A stretch of 64,000 nt of DNA from Neocallimastix lanati (nom. inval.) (taxonomy: Eukaryota; Neocallimastigomycota; Neocallimastigomycetes; Neocallimastigales; Neocallimastigaceae), in contig JACVTC010000045.1 in assembly GCA_016946835.1 (NCBI GenBank), forward strand, positions 838,501-902,500, in the 5' to 3' direction. A model generated the notes under the pieces. That model was not told the DNA's origin, made no database searches, and saw only the letters and a program-made list of their open reading frames with translations. The position numbers and the translations under genes were made by a program. Shown one piece after another: positions 35,662 through 46,776 of the stretch. The stretch's first letter is position 1, and each line of letters opens with the position of its first letter.

Positions 35662-36610
35662 ATGAATGCTTCTTGCTCAGTTAATACTACTCCCTTCTAT
35701 CGTTGTTTCTACTGCTTCGGTAATCATATGAACAATGATAGCCTTATTTTTATTCATGATCTTAATTCTTAGTCCCCTAGTAAACTAATGACTCAAATTA
35801 TTAGTAAGATCCCAAACTACTATGAAATAATTTCATATATTAAAAAACTTTTTTCTCCAAGGTATGGCTCATACTTCATTATTAGGGTTAATAAACACAA
35901 AAATGATCTCAACTCTTTCGATGTTTTAAATTTCTTAAGAGAAAAAATTCCTGAAACAGCTAAAATTAACTGGTCCTTGTGTAATAAACTTAAACAAAAG
36001 AATAAGTCAAGAAAATCCAGTAACATTGATATTGAACTTAATCCTATTGCGAAAGATTTTTTCTCTAGCCATCTAAATTCAAATTCTTCTTTCTTTAATC
36101 TCTGCGTAAGTTGGAATATTAAAGGTTGGATTACTTAAAAGGGGGATAGTATTTTATATCTCAATTCTACTTTTAAACCTATATATGTCTGTTTAAAAGA
36201 AACTTGAAAAAGTAAATATCTTTCAAAAGATGTTTCATCACCATTAATTCCAAAAAACAACTCTGTTTTTCTTAGAGCTAATCCTAAAACCCCCGATATG
36301 AAAGGACTCTGGTGTTCATTCTTCGTGCTCTTTCGTCCAAGAATCGTTTTTATACAAATATATCATTTCAGTAAATATTACTTCTTTCTGGAATCAAAAA
36401 TGTACTATTGGATATATCTACTTTCCTCAAAGCAAATAGAAAGAAGCAAGACTAGTTGCTTTTAATGAACTTTCTCAATGGATACGTTTTCACAATAGAA
36501 AAAATGTTCAGGCTGTCCTAGTTGGTGATTTTAACATATCATTAAAGAAAATTAAAACATACTTTTCGAATAATTTTCCAAATCGGACTTATAATGAGTG
36601 TTTTTTAGTG
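35662..36610 (+). pseudogene. LINE (non-LTR retrotransposon) ORF1-like/endonuclease fragment
   Basis: From ATG at 35,662 one frame runs to 36,138, interrupted only by TAG at 35,770-35,772. It starts with RCFYCFGNHMNND, a partial zinc knuckle, and continues with FIIRVNKHKNDLNSFDVLNF and SSFFNLCVSWNIKGW, the start of an AP-endonuclease domain. Downstream, in shifting frames, come PIYVCLKET, SSFVQES-like, IYFPQSK and AVLVGDFNIS. The block order (WNI.G, QET-like, GDFN) is that of the exo-endo-phosphatase domain of LINEs. No reverse transcriptase was recognised, so the copy is truncated or eroded at its 3' end. Frameshifts and stops make it inactive. Confidence 0.75.
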
Positions 36611-38186
36611 GGAATATAGACATTACCTATAAAACATTTAGAGTAATTCCATAAACTATATGTTGTTAAATAAACAAGAGGAGTATAGGAATTATCTTTA
36701 AGTACCGCTTAAAATGAGAAATAAAATGAGCGTATATGAATCCATTCTTTTCTGGAAATATTTATAGTAAAAAGTGCTACTTTATATGGATTTTTAACAT
36801 CATTTGTACTATTACCTGTTTCCTTAAAATATAGTAATAATGGTATAAAAATTGTATTGAAGTACTCCACACTATCTCTTTTTAAAAAATTCAATCCACT
36901 TGTATTCCAACTAAGACAAAAAGAAATCTTTCCTGAGTTAAAATGTAAAATTGGATTTTAAATATTTAGATTAGAATATTGAGAGAATTGAATTCACAAA
37001 TGGCATTTATAAAATTTAGTAAATTTGTTGATATAATATTTGCTGAATTTATATTGTTAGATGTAATATTAAATATTAAATTTTGTTTTAAATGCTGAAA
37101 AGAAAACTTATGTTTCCATTTGGAACATTTACAATATGAAAATTTTACTCCTGATATTGCATTTTCAAATACTTTTTCAAATTTTTCGTGTTTGAAATTT
37201 GGAGTGTTAATTTTATACTAAAGATACTATTATTGAATTTAGTAATTATTTTGACTGAATCTTGATGAATAAATTCCTTCATTTAAGCGTTGGTCTATGA
37301 ATGTATGCTGCTGACAAAAATCAACCTTGCGTTAATTTTAGATATTCCGTAACAGCAAGAGTCCAGGTGAAATATCTTTTCTATAATGATCTCTAATTAT
37401 AAATTAATAAAAATGAAATTAAAAAAACTAAAATACTAAAAATAAGAAATAAAAATATAAATAAATAATAAAAAAAATAAAACTGAAAAATTAAAATTAT
37501 AAAAATAATATAATGATTTTTCTTTGTGCAGTAACTGATAAATATTTAGATAAAATAAACAAGTTATGAATTTTGTTGGAATGAATAATATTTTTTATTT
37601 TTCTATTATTTTTTGAAATTCTGAAATTCTGTTCAATTAATAAAGAATTGATAAAATAATTTTCTCTAACGAACGCATATATAGATTAAAATGAAAATGT
37701 AAATAAAATGTTAGTGGTAAAAGACTATAAAAATATTCCCTTCCGTTAAATAAAGTCTTAAACACAGCTTTGGAGTGATTCAATCTCCTATATTTTAATT
37801 TTATAATAGATATATGAATTTAAGTAATATTATAGAAAAGTACATATACAAAATAATGTAAATGTTTTAAATACAATAGAATCATTATTATTATAATATG
37901 TAGATACTACATGATATTATTAATTATACAATTCTAATGTTACTACATATTTTTTTTTAGACTAGGAAAAAAATACACTTCCTATGCTTTATTAAATTAA
38001 AATATTTTTATGTATTACATTTAATAAAAAAAATATATTTTATAATTAAAATATAAAACAAATAAAATGTATATATAAGATTAAGTAAAACAAAGAAAAT
38101 AAAATTAAACATAAACAAATTTTAATTAATCAAAGAAAATTTAATGTAATAAAGAAAAATATAATTTTAAAAATTAAGAAAAATTC
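36611..38186. other. Intergenic, possible LINE remnant then AT-rich
   Basis: 36,611-37,400 is less A/T-extreme and may be further eroded LINE sequence, but no reverse transcriptase block could be identified. 37,400-38,186 is AT-rich with nothing recognisable. Confidence 0.35.
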
Positions 38187-38220
38187 AGAGTGATGTATAC
38201 TATAGAGTGATGTATACTAT
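38187..38220. repeat. 17-bp perfect tandem duplication
   Basis: AGAGTGATGTATACTAT occurs twice back to back (38,187-38,203 and 38,204-38,220), immediately before the LTR at 38,230. Probably a small local duplication. Confidence 0.8.
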
Positions 38221-38229
38221 GTATAGTAT

Positions 38230-38437
38230 CATTTTTAGAAATAAGAATATCTTTATTATGTTAAAAAAAATAAGAATAATATCAATTTTTAAAATTATAC
38301 ATTTTTGTTGTATTTATAGTTGATATAATATAATATACTACTTATTATTATTACCTATCATATATCTTACACAGATATATTAAAATATATAACATTACTC
38401 CTTAAATTAATCTAATTTAAAACTTTATATTCTAACA
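38230..38437 (-). repeat. Copia-type LTR with polypurine tract
   Basis: On the minus strand it starts TGTTAGAATATAAAG at 38,437, preceded by GTTGAGGAGGAA, a polypurine tract. It therefore has the form of a 3' LTR of a minus-strand copia element. It shares motif order with the LTRs of element G (ACACAGATATATT, ACATTACTCCTTAAA, TTCTAACA). No copia coding sequence was recognised to its right, so the body is lost or unrecognisable. Confidence 0.65.
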
Positions 38438-40150
38438 TTCCTCCTCAACTTTAACTTTCTCGAAAGTTAGAGTTTAATAGAAATATAAAATATATATTAC
38501 AATATAAAATAATACATTATACAAAAAATAAATTAAAAAATAAACGAGTCATAGCTATTTTTACTAATAAATTTAATAAATTATATATGGAAAATTGTTT
38601 AATTATTGTTTTGGATTATATTTATTTTAGAGTGTATAATTATGTCAACTTTATTAATATACTATATAATAAATAGTTACTCGCACTTAAATATTCTAAA
38701 TTAAATACGTATTTATTAGTAAATTGGGTCTTATATATTATTTATAATACAATGTTTTCCATACATTTTAAACTTATTTTTCATATACTTCACATATTTT
38801 ATCATTCCTCCCTTAAACCTGGTTAATCAGTAATGAAAAATTGATTTACTGGTGAATATGTGTAAATGAGATTATCCTATTTTATAATATTGTATTCTTG
38901 ATATTATTAAATCATAAAATATTTCTTTTCCATCCATTTGTATGATAGAATCCTATCTTATGCAGGTATACCATCTTAATTTATGAATAGAGAATATTTC
39001 TTATAAATTGGGTTAAACATTACTTTCAATTAAAATCAACTTTAAAAATTATTACTAACTTTTCTGTATTTTTGCTTTGTAATTTTTGCAATAATTATTA
39101 AAATAAATTATTAACTATTATATATCAATGTATTTAATAAATCAAAATCTTGGTATATTAAAATTGATGGAATTTATAATAAACTGTTCAATTCATTTTA
39201 ACTTATTGCAAAATAAGAGATATCATAATTGATTAAAATTTCATATTTTGATTAAATTTATTTTTTTGTATGATAATTTTTTTTTTTTGATAATTTTTCC
39301 TATTAGGTAATATATTTTTTTTATTTTCAAAATAAATATTATTTTAAATAATCAGTTCAAAGGATAAGTATTTTATAGTCTTCATTTTATTATTGCTTAT
39401 TCCTCCATAAAATCAAAATTTTTTAAAAAAAAATTATATATTTGAATTTTCTTTAATTACAAAATTTGTATTATTATAATTTTATAATAGGTATTATCTA
39501 AACTTATTTCAAGCTTTATTTAATAATAGTACTATTTTTTGAGCCCATTTCAAGGTAGGAATTACTATTCTATTATGCTTTTCTAGAATATTTAAATTTA
39601 ATTATAATTAAAATTACTATTTATGAGATTTCTGATATATAGTCCATTTCGTTATTTCTTTTTATATAAATATACTCTCTTGATATGTATAAATACATGT
39701 TAAAATAACTACATCCTAAATATAGTAAATATAGTTTGTGCTAAAAAATATGTTTAATATATGATTTCTTAAATCTTGGTATATTATTATATTTTATTTC
39801 ACATATTCATAGGGTGAAAATAGTTTATTACAGAGTAAATTTTTTTATGTATAAATATAGTACGTTTCTTATAGACTAGAGTTTATTTGTTAAAATATAA
39901 AACTATAAATTTAGTTATTATTGTATAAAGATATTGTCCTAATATGTGTTTAACGTGTTATTATAATTTTATGTAAATGTAAATATATAAATAAATGCAA
40001 TTTAATCGGATGTTTTTTAAAGTGACATTATGAGTAATTTTTTATATATAAAATATTTGTTATATTTCAAAATTTAGTATATCAATATTTAAACTTATAT
40101 CTTCTTTTTTAGGTATATTGATGGTTTTAATATAATATTGATCATTATTT
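38438..40150. other. AT-rich intergenic
   Basis: No gene or RNA is recognised. Some stretches (38,800-39,000; 39,540-39,900) are less A/T-extreme and may be eroded retroelement sequence, but no protein block could be matched. Confidence 0.35.
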
Positions 40151-41060
40151 GATTCTTTGAAAACACAATCACTCAAGGAAGTATATTTGCATATTCGCAC
40201 TGGCGTTTATCAATGTATTTAATGAAATTTAAGGTATTAATGTTATACTTTTGATTTTTAGCATTATTAAATATATTTATTTCCAAGAGATGCCTTTTTT
40301 TTTTTTTCATATTTTCTTTTAATAAATTCTTCATATGATTTAGTATAAAAATGGTTTAAATAAACCGACATATTATAATAAATTTCATAGTCAATAGTAC
40401 TATTGAATACTTTTTTTTTATAAACATCTGCGATAACCGGTGCTTTATTTGGAAAACTAGGTCCACCATTTCATAACTCTTAATTATAGTCATTGAATTT
40501 AATTATACTTTTAACTCCTTTTGAATGTTTAAAATTATTTCTACTTAAAGACTTTTCAATTACCGGTTTATTTTCATAAAATAATTTTTATTTGTCTTCG
40601 AATATTTTCTACTAAACTTTAATTCCATCATATTCAATCGTTTAAAAATTCAAAAACATTATTATATTTATAATTAATATTAAGAAATTCATCAATACTA
40701 AAGAAAGCAATCCAATTATATTTTGTATAATTATTATAATAACAATCATGGTACGTTTTTCCTTGAGTTGATTTCCTTACTTACTACTCTGTATTCTGTA
40801 TAACCATTCCCTTTTCTATTAAATACATCAACAAAAACAATTTTTACATAATTACTAAATAAACCTTCTAATTTTTCACCATCTATATCATTATTAGTCA
40901 AAATGATTTTATTTATCACCATATTATGTAATAATCTATCCATTCTTGTATATAGAGATTCTCATTTTTTTACAATTATATACAAAGCAACTTTAAGGTA
41001 TTCTTTATTATTAATTGTTATATTATATTCAGAGTTATATATTTTTAATTCATAATTAAA
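40150..41060 (-). pseudogene. GT92-like bacterial-type glycosyltransferase, broken
   Basis: Reading the minus strand with frame changes gives NNKEYLKVAL, then KKENLYIQEWIDYYIIW, then NKIILTNNDIDGEKLEGLFS. Next come STQGKTYHDCYYNNYTKYNW and WIAFFSIDEFLNI (40,720-40,680), and finally YLNHFYTKSYEEFIKRKY. This is the block order of the GT92/GT2-like family found in bacterial capsule loci: E.LYI.EW.DY, DNNDIDGE, W..F.DIDEFL, then HY.TKS.EEF. The D-x-D/E sugar-nucleotide site is largely preserved. At least two stops and two frameshifts break it (about 40,780 and 40,960). It lies directly downstream of a broken pyruvyl transferase on the same strand, as one former operon-like pair or a fusion gene. 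The exact family name is an inference from motifs. Confidence 0.7.
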
Positions 41061-41219
41061 TATTTTTTGAAATATTTTGGATAGAGGTATCAAATTGTTC
41101 TTTTCTTGAAAATTTAATGTCTTTTTCATTTTTAAGCTTAAAGAACAAGCTTACATTAATTTTTTAATATCAATCGGATAAACTTTATTATATATATATT
41201 TTTTTTAATTCATGAATTA

Positions 41220-42060
41220 GATTCTTCATGGTTGTATTTTTGCTAATTTCAAACGGATTATTTCTATTAGCGCCAATGAATAAAAACCATTCATGAAATT
41301 TTATATTCCGCCAATCAAGTTTTTTATTTTTATTCATAAATTTGGAACGTTATATTATTCAGAAACAATTAAACCATGGAGAGATTCCGAAACAATATAT
41401 TTACAGGTTAATATTTCATCAATAACATCTAATCAATGATTATATCTCTTTAACTTTAATAAATGAATTTCTTTGTATTAAGTAAAATGTTCAATCATTT
41501 CACTATTTAGAGAACCACATTGTGGAATTAATCTAATCACATATTTTTTATTAATTTTAAATTTGTAAAAACGAGGAAATAGCACTTCTGGATCTCCATA
41601 TATTTCGTGACATTTAATTCTTTTATTAATGAGAAACGTCGTATAATAATAGAATAATTTAACATCATTAGTGTTGGTGATAATGCATGAGATAGATACT
41701 GTTCATCATTTGGTATTGATGTTTTAATAAAGGATTCTGAAATAATCTCTTACAAAATTAACTGTATTAATATATTACTTATTCTTTCTCTTCTTCGTTC
41801 TATTACTGGTATTTGAGGAAGTACAATCGTTACACTTCCATTAATATTATTCGTATTGTTATCTTTATTTACTATATTAATAAAACCTTTGATAGTACTA
41901 GAACTGTTGCTAGTATTGCTATTTTTATTATTGATATCTTTAACATCGTTATTACAGCTAGTTATATTTTCGTTTGTAATAGAACTGAATAATTTATTTT
42001 CTCTTTCTTCATTTCCAGATTCATCATCAGAATTATTTGTGGATTTTTTTTTTTATTTTT
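41220..42060 (-). pseudogene. ExoV-type polysaccharide pyruvyl transferase, broken
   Basis: The minus strand first shows an open Asn/Ser-rich stretch (about 42,060-41,760, with SITNENITSCNNDVKDINN and IPVIERRRERISNIL). After frame changes it shows KCHEIYGDPEVLFPRFYKFK and NKKYVIRLIPQCGS. It continues with VIDEILTCKYIVSESLHGLI (about 41,420-41,370), VPNL and FHEWFLFIGANRNNP. YGDP..L.PR, the S.SLHGLI signature and the terminal SIGR-like block are those of the ExoV-like branch of PF04230. Only the C-terminal half of the domain is recognisable, so the N-terminal half is lost or never present. The Asn-rich leader may be a host-type linker or unrelated. Multiple stops occur (for example after IVSE). 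Confidence 0.7.
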
Positions 42061-43229
42061 TGAATTATTAACTTAATGATGACCATTTGGATAATTTTGA
42101 TTTTATAATTGTTGCAATTGATTATTATATATTTGATTTGTTTTGATAGTGAATTTAAATAAGTATTATTAATTAAAGTTTGGCAATAAAATACATTTAT
42201 AAATATTAAAAATAAAATTTATTAGTTTTATTTTATAACCCTAAATCTAAAATAATAAAACAAATAAGTAACATCTTTAAAATAGATAGTGCGGTATCCA
42301 CTAAACTCTCCCCTGATCCACAAGAAAGATCATCAAATGTTGAATTACTTACTATAGGATGTTGTTACTACTTATCCAATTTAAAATAATATAAAACATC
42401 ATTTTTACTTTCTACAGTATTCTAATATTCTAATTTTCTCTATTCGTTCTAGAAGCCACTTTAGAAAGGATAACTATCAATTTTTATCAGAATTACAGAA
42501 AACTATAAATAGTATACCTAAAATAGTCTATTTCTTTTCTATCAGCCCATAATAGACCTGGAAAAGCAATCAATATCATTGAGGTAAAACTCAACTAGGA
42601 ATGTTAATATAATCTACTCAATTTAAATATTTAAATTTAGAAAAGATTCAATCGGGGAATTATTTAAGAAAATTCATGCTTTTAGCTATAGGTTTCACAC
42701 AAAAAAAAGATTGCAACTAAATTTTTTTCAAAATTAAAACTTGATTAAATTGGAACTTTTATAGTTCCTTTAATTTAAAATAATATTGAATTTCAACAAA
42801 TAGAAAAACAATAAATTTAAATTTCAAAAAAGATTCTATTTGATGAATATCTATAATTATTGTATAATAAGAAAATACTATCATGATTTTTTAAGGTCAG
42901 TACTATAGTATGCATTAAATTAATTTGATCGATCGTTTTTGGTAATCAATTTGCTAAGTATAATATTATACTTAGCAAGTATAATATTTCAATTTTGAAA
43001 TAATTTTTTCAATAAAAGATAATATAAATATCAAAAGTAAAAAATATTTTACAAAGAAAAATAAAAAAATATTTAAAATATCTTTAAAAAATGGTTTAAT
43101 AATAAAATTTTAATAATTTTATTATATGCTCATATAAGTACTATAATATTATATTTCATAAATAAAAATTAATAAAGAAAGATTTAATAAATGATCTTAA
43201 AATAAAACTTAAAATATTATAATTAATAT
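42061..43229. other. Intergenic, with a long palindrome
   Basis: No gene is recognised. 42,270-42,750 is less A/T-extreme, with plus-strand pieces such as HFRKDNYQFLSELQKTINS that look like decayed coding sequence of unknown family. A 28-bp palindrome lies at 42,951-42,978. Confidence 0.4.
42951..42978. repeat. 28-bp perfect palindrome
   Basis: The left arm is TTGCTAAGTATAAT and the right arm ATTATACTTAGCAA, with no spacer. AAGTATAATATT is repeated just after it. It could fold as a cruciform or bind a dimeric protein; no known site was recognised. Confidence 0.85.
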
Positions 43230-45390
43230 ATATAATAGCAATATACAAAATATATACGAAGATATAATCAATAAAAATAATTCTAAGAATAAAAGAAAAT
43301 ATAACAAAAAACAAAGAAATAATAATTACAGTAACAATAATAGTAACAATAACAATGAAAATATCAATAATAATAACCATAACAATAATTTCATTAATAA
43401 TAATACAAATAATAATAATAATATAAACAATAATAAAATTAATAATAATGACATAACCAATAATAATTTTATCAATAATAATAATATAAATAATAATAAT
43501 AATAATAATACAAATAATAGTAATAATAATAATACAAATAATAGTAATAATAAAATTAGAATTAATAATAATAATATTGAAAATAATAATAATAACCAAA
43601 ATAGAGAAGATAATAATAATAAATAAATGATAATACAGCCAATAAAACAATAATAATATTGAAAGCAGCAGAGTAAATGACAACACAATTATCAATAAAA
43701 ATTATATTCAACGTAATGGAAACGAAATTATAAATACTTTATTGACTAATAACAATTCATTTTTATTAAATAATATCGAGACCAATAATAAAAAAAGAAC
43801 TATGAATATTATAAATGAAAGTAATAACAAAAGAAGAAAGACAACAAATACCTTAAGAGAACCAGAAAATTATAAAGACATTCAAAATTTAATCGATAGA
43901 AAAGAGTGGATTAATGCAGTAAATGAAGAATTAAGCAATATGAAAAACTTAAATGTATTTAATACAATTAAATATATACCCAAAAATGCCAATGTAATTT
44001 CCTCACGATGGATTTTCAAATATAAAAGAAATGCAAATGGCGAGATAACAAAAAGAAAGGCAAGATTGGTAGCACGAGGTTTTACCCAAGAATTTGGAAT
44101 AGACTTTCATGATACTTTTGCACCAACGTTAAAACACGACTCTATCAGAATTTTAACTTCAATTGCTGCCCAAAATAATTTTAATATAGAACAAATCGAT
44201 ATAAACGCTGCTTACCTTAATGCCAAGTTAAGTGAAAATATTTATATGAAACCTCCAGAAGGTCATCCAGATTTTAATAGAAAATACTGGAAATTAAACA
44301 AGGGTATATATGGTCTGAAACAAAGCGGACGAGAATGGAATAAAGAAATTAATAAATTCTTAACCAAAATAGGACTTAGAAGAATGGTAAGTGAACCTTG
44401 AATATATATAAAAATGGTAAAAATAAAAACATTTTATGTATCGTCGGTATTTATGTTGACGATATTTTAATCGCTGGAAAAGAGAATGAAATTAAAATTA
44501 TAAAAGAATATTTCAAAAGAAAATATAAAATAAAAGAAATTGGAGACGTGGATTTCGTTATCGGAATAAAATTTGTTAAACACAAAAATGGATATTTTAT
44601 GCATCAAAGAAGATACATTATAGAGGTTTTAGAAAAATTCAATATGAATAATGAAAAACCATTAAGGAATACAAAACCAATTACGGACGACAAACTTAGA
44701 AATATAAAGTTTAATCAAACTACCTACCGAAGTGCAATAGGAAATTTACTCTACATTGCTATATGCACCAGACCTGATATTCTATTTTCGGTAAGTAAAG
44801 CAGCACGAAAATCAAATAATCCGAATATGGAAGACTGGAACAATGTCGTAAGAATACTAAGATATCTTAAAGGAACAACGAGTTACGGGATAAACTATAC
44901 AAGGAAACTAGGAATAGAAGCCTTTGTCGATGCCGACTTTGCAGGAGATACTGAAACCAGAAGATCAACAACAGGTTTTTTAGTAACCATGGGCAACGCA
45001 CCAACTAGCTGGTGTTCCAAGCTACAACACTGTGTGTCAACATCTACTGCAGAATCAGAGTATTATAGTCTGAGTGAATGTGGCAAGCATTGCATTTGGT
45101 ATTTAAACTTAATGAAAGAATTATATTATAATATTAAATTTATTAAAATAAAAATAGATAACAAAGCTGCCATATTCAACAGCAAAAATCAATCCATTAA
45201 TCCGAAGACAAAACATATTGATATAAGAATTCATTATATTAGAGAAATAATAAATAAAAATTTTATAAAATTAGAATATATTTTATCTCAAAATAATTTG
45301 GCCGATGGATTCACTAAATATCTGAATAACACTCTTATGGAAAAATTCAGAAATTCTTTATTATATAAAATTGAGGATTTAAAATTTTAA
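43230..45390 (+). pseudogene. Ty1/copia element D, 3' half of pol
   Basis: 43,230-43,628 encodes an Asn-rich linker built on AAT repeats, ending with a stop. 43,742-44,401 encodes the RT N-terminal half, with EWINAVNEELSNMKNLNVFN, SSRWIFKYKRNANGEITKRK, ARLVARGFTQEFGIDFHDTF, DINAAYLNA and YGLKQSG. It stops at a TGA (44,399-44,401) where related elements have Cys in SEPC. A one-base deletion in the following A run moves the frame, which continues at 44,405-45,390. That frame carries GIYVDDILIAG (catalytic YVDD), DVDFVIGIKF, TYRSAIGNLLYIA and CTRPDILF, then the RNase H blocks FVDADFAGD, STAESEYYS and IDNKAAIF. Gag, protease and integrase are missing. The element therefore cannot move on its own, but the remaining RT/RNase H is only lightly damaged. 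Confidence 0.88.
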
Positions 45391-45455
45391 TTCTAAAAAA
45401 TATAGTTAAAATTAAACAAATGTAACATTGAAACGAAGTTAAATTTGAGGAGGAG

Positions 45456-45660
45456 TGTTAAAATATATTTACTATATTTCATTTTATATTAACCAATCAA
45501 TTAGTTTAATAAATAATATTCATGTATAAAAGCTTTCTAAATGAATATGTTTTTCTTTAGTTCTATTTTTATAAAAAAAAATATATTAATAAATAATAAA
45601 ATATCTATAATATAAATAAATTAAACTATTATTTAATTATATAAACATTAATGTGTCTAA
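45456..45660 (+). repeat. 3' LTR of copia D
   Basis: A polypurine tract AAATTTGAGGAGGAG (45,441-45,455) is followed directly by TGTTAAAATATATTTACT, the LTR start. ATGTATAAAAGC at about 45,522 is a TATA-like promoter. The right end is not defined because no second copy was found, so the end given is a guess. Confidence 0.6.
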
Positions 45661-46017
45661 AATTATTTATTATATCCAAAAATTAATTAAAAATAAATAA
45701 ATAAAATATAAAAATTAATAAAAATATTAAAATTACTTTTGAAACTGTATAAATAATACTAATTTAATAATTGATTTTTCATAATTAAAATTTTTATTTT
45801 ATAAAATTAAAATAAATGTAAAACTAATATTTTATGTTTAAAAATTTTATTATAAATAATTAAAAGAAGTATTATTTTAATATATAATTTTAGACAGCTT
45901 TATTAAAAATATAGAAATTAAAGATATTATACAAATTAAAAATTAACTTAAAATCTAGATCTTTTTCATAATATTTAAATAATTCTTATATAAAATATAT
46001 AAAATATGTTTTTCAAA

Positions 46018-46776
46018 CTATAGAAAATTTTTATTTTTTTTAATTCGTTTCTGTTTTCTTAAATTCTTTTTAATCTGTTTTTCAAAATTACTTAATTGTT
46101 CTTTTGAAATGTTCATATTAGAACCAGTTCTTTTCTTATTATAATAATAAATTCCTTTATCTGGCAAATTTAAAATTTTTGGATTGAATTTAAAAGCTAA
46201 TTTATTAAATTCAACATCTTCATTACGTTTTATCTTTTCATTAAATCTTATATTATTATTTTTCAAAAATGTTTTTCTCCAAATTTTTTCATATACATTC
46301 CAAATAGCAGAATTTTTACATTTTTCATTATAATCAATAGAGTTAGTACTCCATACTTTGTGACCTATAACTATATCATTATCATATGAATTTTTCATTA
46401 GACTTTCGTAAAATCGTTTATCAATATAATCATCACTATCAACAAATCCTATGAATTCCCCTTCTGAATTGTCCATTCCTGTATTCCTTGCTCCACTTAC
46501 TCCTTTATTTATTTCTAGATGAATTATTTTGATTCGATTATCGATTTCTTTATATTTCTTTAATATATCTAATGAATTATCAGTTGAGGCATCGTCAACA
46601 AAAATTAATTCATAATCTTTGAAAGTTTGATTTAAAATTGATTTTATACATCTATCTAGGAAAGGACCAGTATTATATACAGGTACAATTATTGATAATG
46701 GTATAGCAAAAGTTTTCTTTAAGACTACTTCTAAAGATAAATAGGTAATTAAAAATATACTTTTAAATAATTTCAT
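46018..46776 (-). CDS. GT2 family glycosyltransferase with signal peptide
   Basis: This intact gene of 252 residues runs from ATG at 46,776 to TAG at 46,018-46,020. Residues 1-24 form a hydrophobic leader (MKLFKSIFLITYLSLEVV, then LKKTFA). Residues from about 27 form a GT-A fold of family GT2: LSIIVPVYNTGPFLDRCI, NQTFKDYELIFVDDASTDNS (nucleotide-binding Asp), NKGVSGARNTGMDNSEGEFI, GFVDSDDYID (the D-x-D metal site) and RNEDVEFN (a variant of the GEDV catalytic block). The C-terminal 25 residues are very Lys-rich. Short relatives occur in bacterial capsule and LPS loci. With an added leader it would enter the ER/Golgi. No introns are apparent. Neighbours are the 3' LTR of copia D on one side and copia scraps on the other. 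Donor and acceptor sugars are unknown. Confidence 0.9.
   Translation of the reverse strand: MKLFKSIFLITYLSLEVVLKKTFAIPLSIIVPVYNTGPFLDRCIKSILNQTFKDYELIFVDDASTDNSLDILKKYKEIDNRIKIIHLEINKGVSGARNTGMDNSEGEFIGFVDSDDYIDKRFYESLMKNSYDNDIVIGHKVWSTNSIDYNEKCKNSAIWNVYEKIWRKTFLKNNNIRFNEKIKRNEDVEFNKLAFKFNPKILNLPDKGIYYYNKKRTGSNMNISKEQLSNFEKQIKKNLRKQKRIKKNKNFL

Noticed and set aside
37690-37790. Possible tRNA (AGTGGTAAAAG ... GGAGTGATTCAATCTCC)
   Set aside because: The D-arm-like and T-arm-like parts are wrongly spaced and no acceptor or anticodon stem forms.
43156-43695. Long Ile-rich minus-strand open frames (179 and 120 residues)
   Set aside because: They are antisense shadows of the plus-strand AAT repeats that encode the Asn-rich linker of copia D.
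22400-46776. Bacterial contamination of the assembly
   Set aside because: Base composition, introns, added leaders and dense eukaryotic retrotransposons all around the genes speak for one eukaryotic chromosome. Read depth could still test this.
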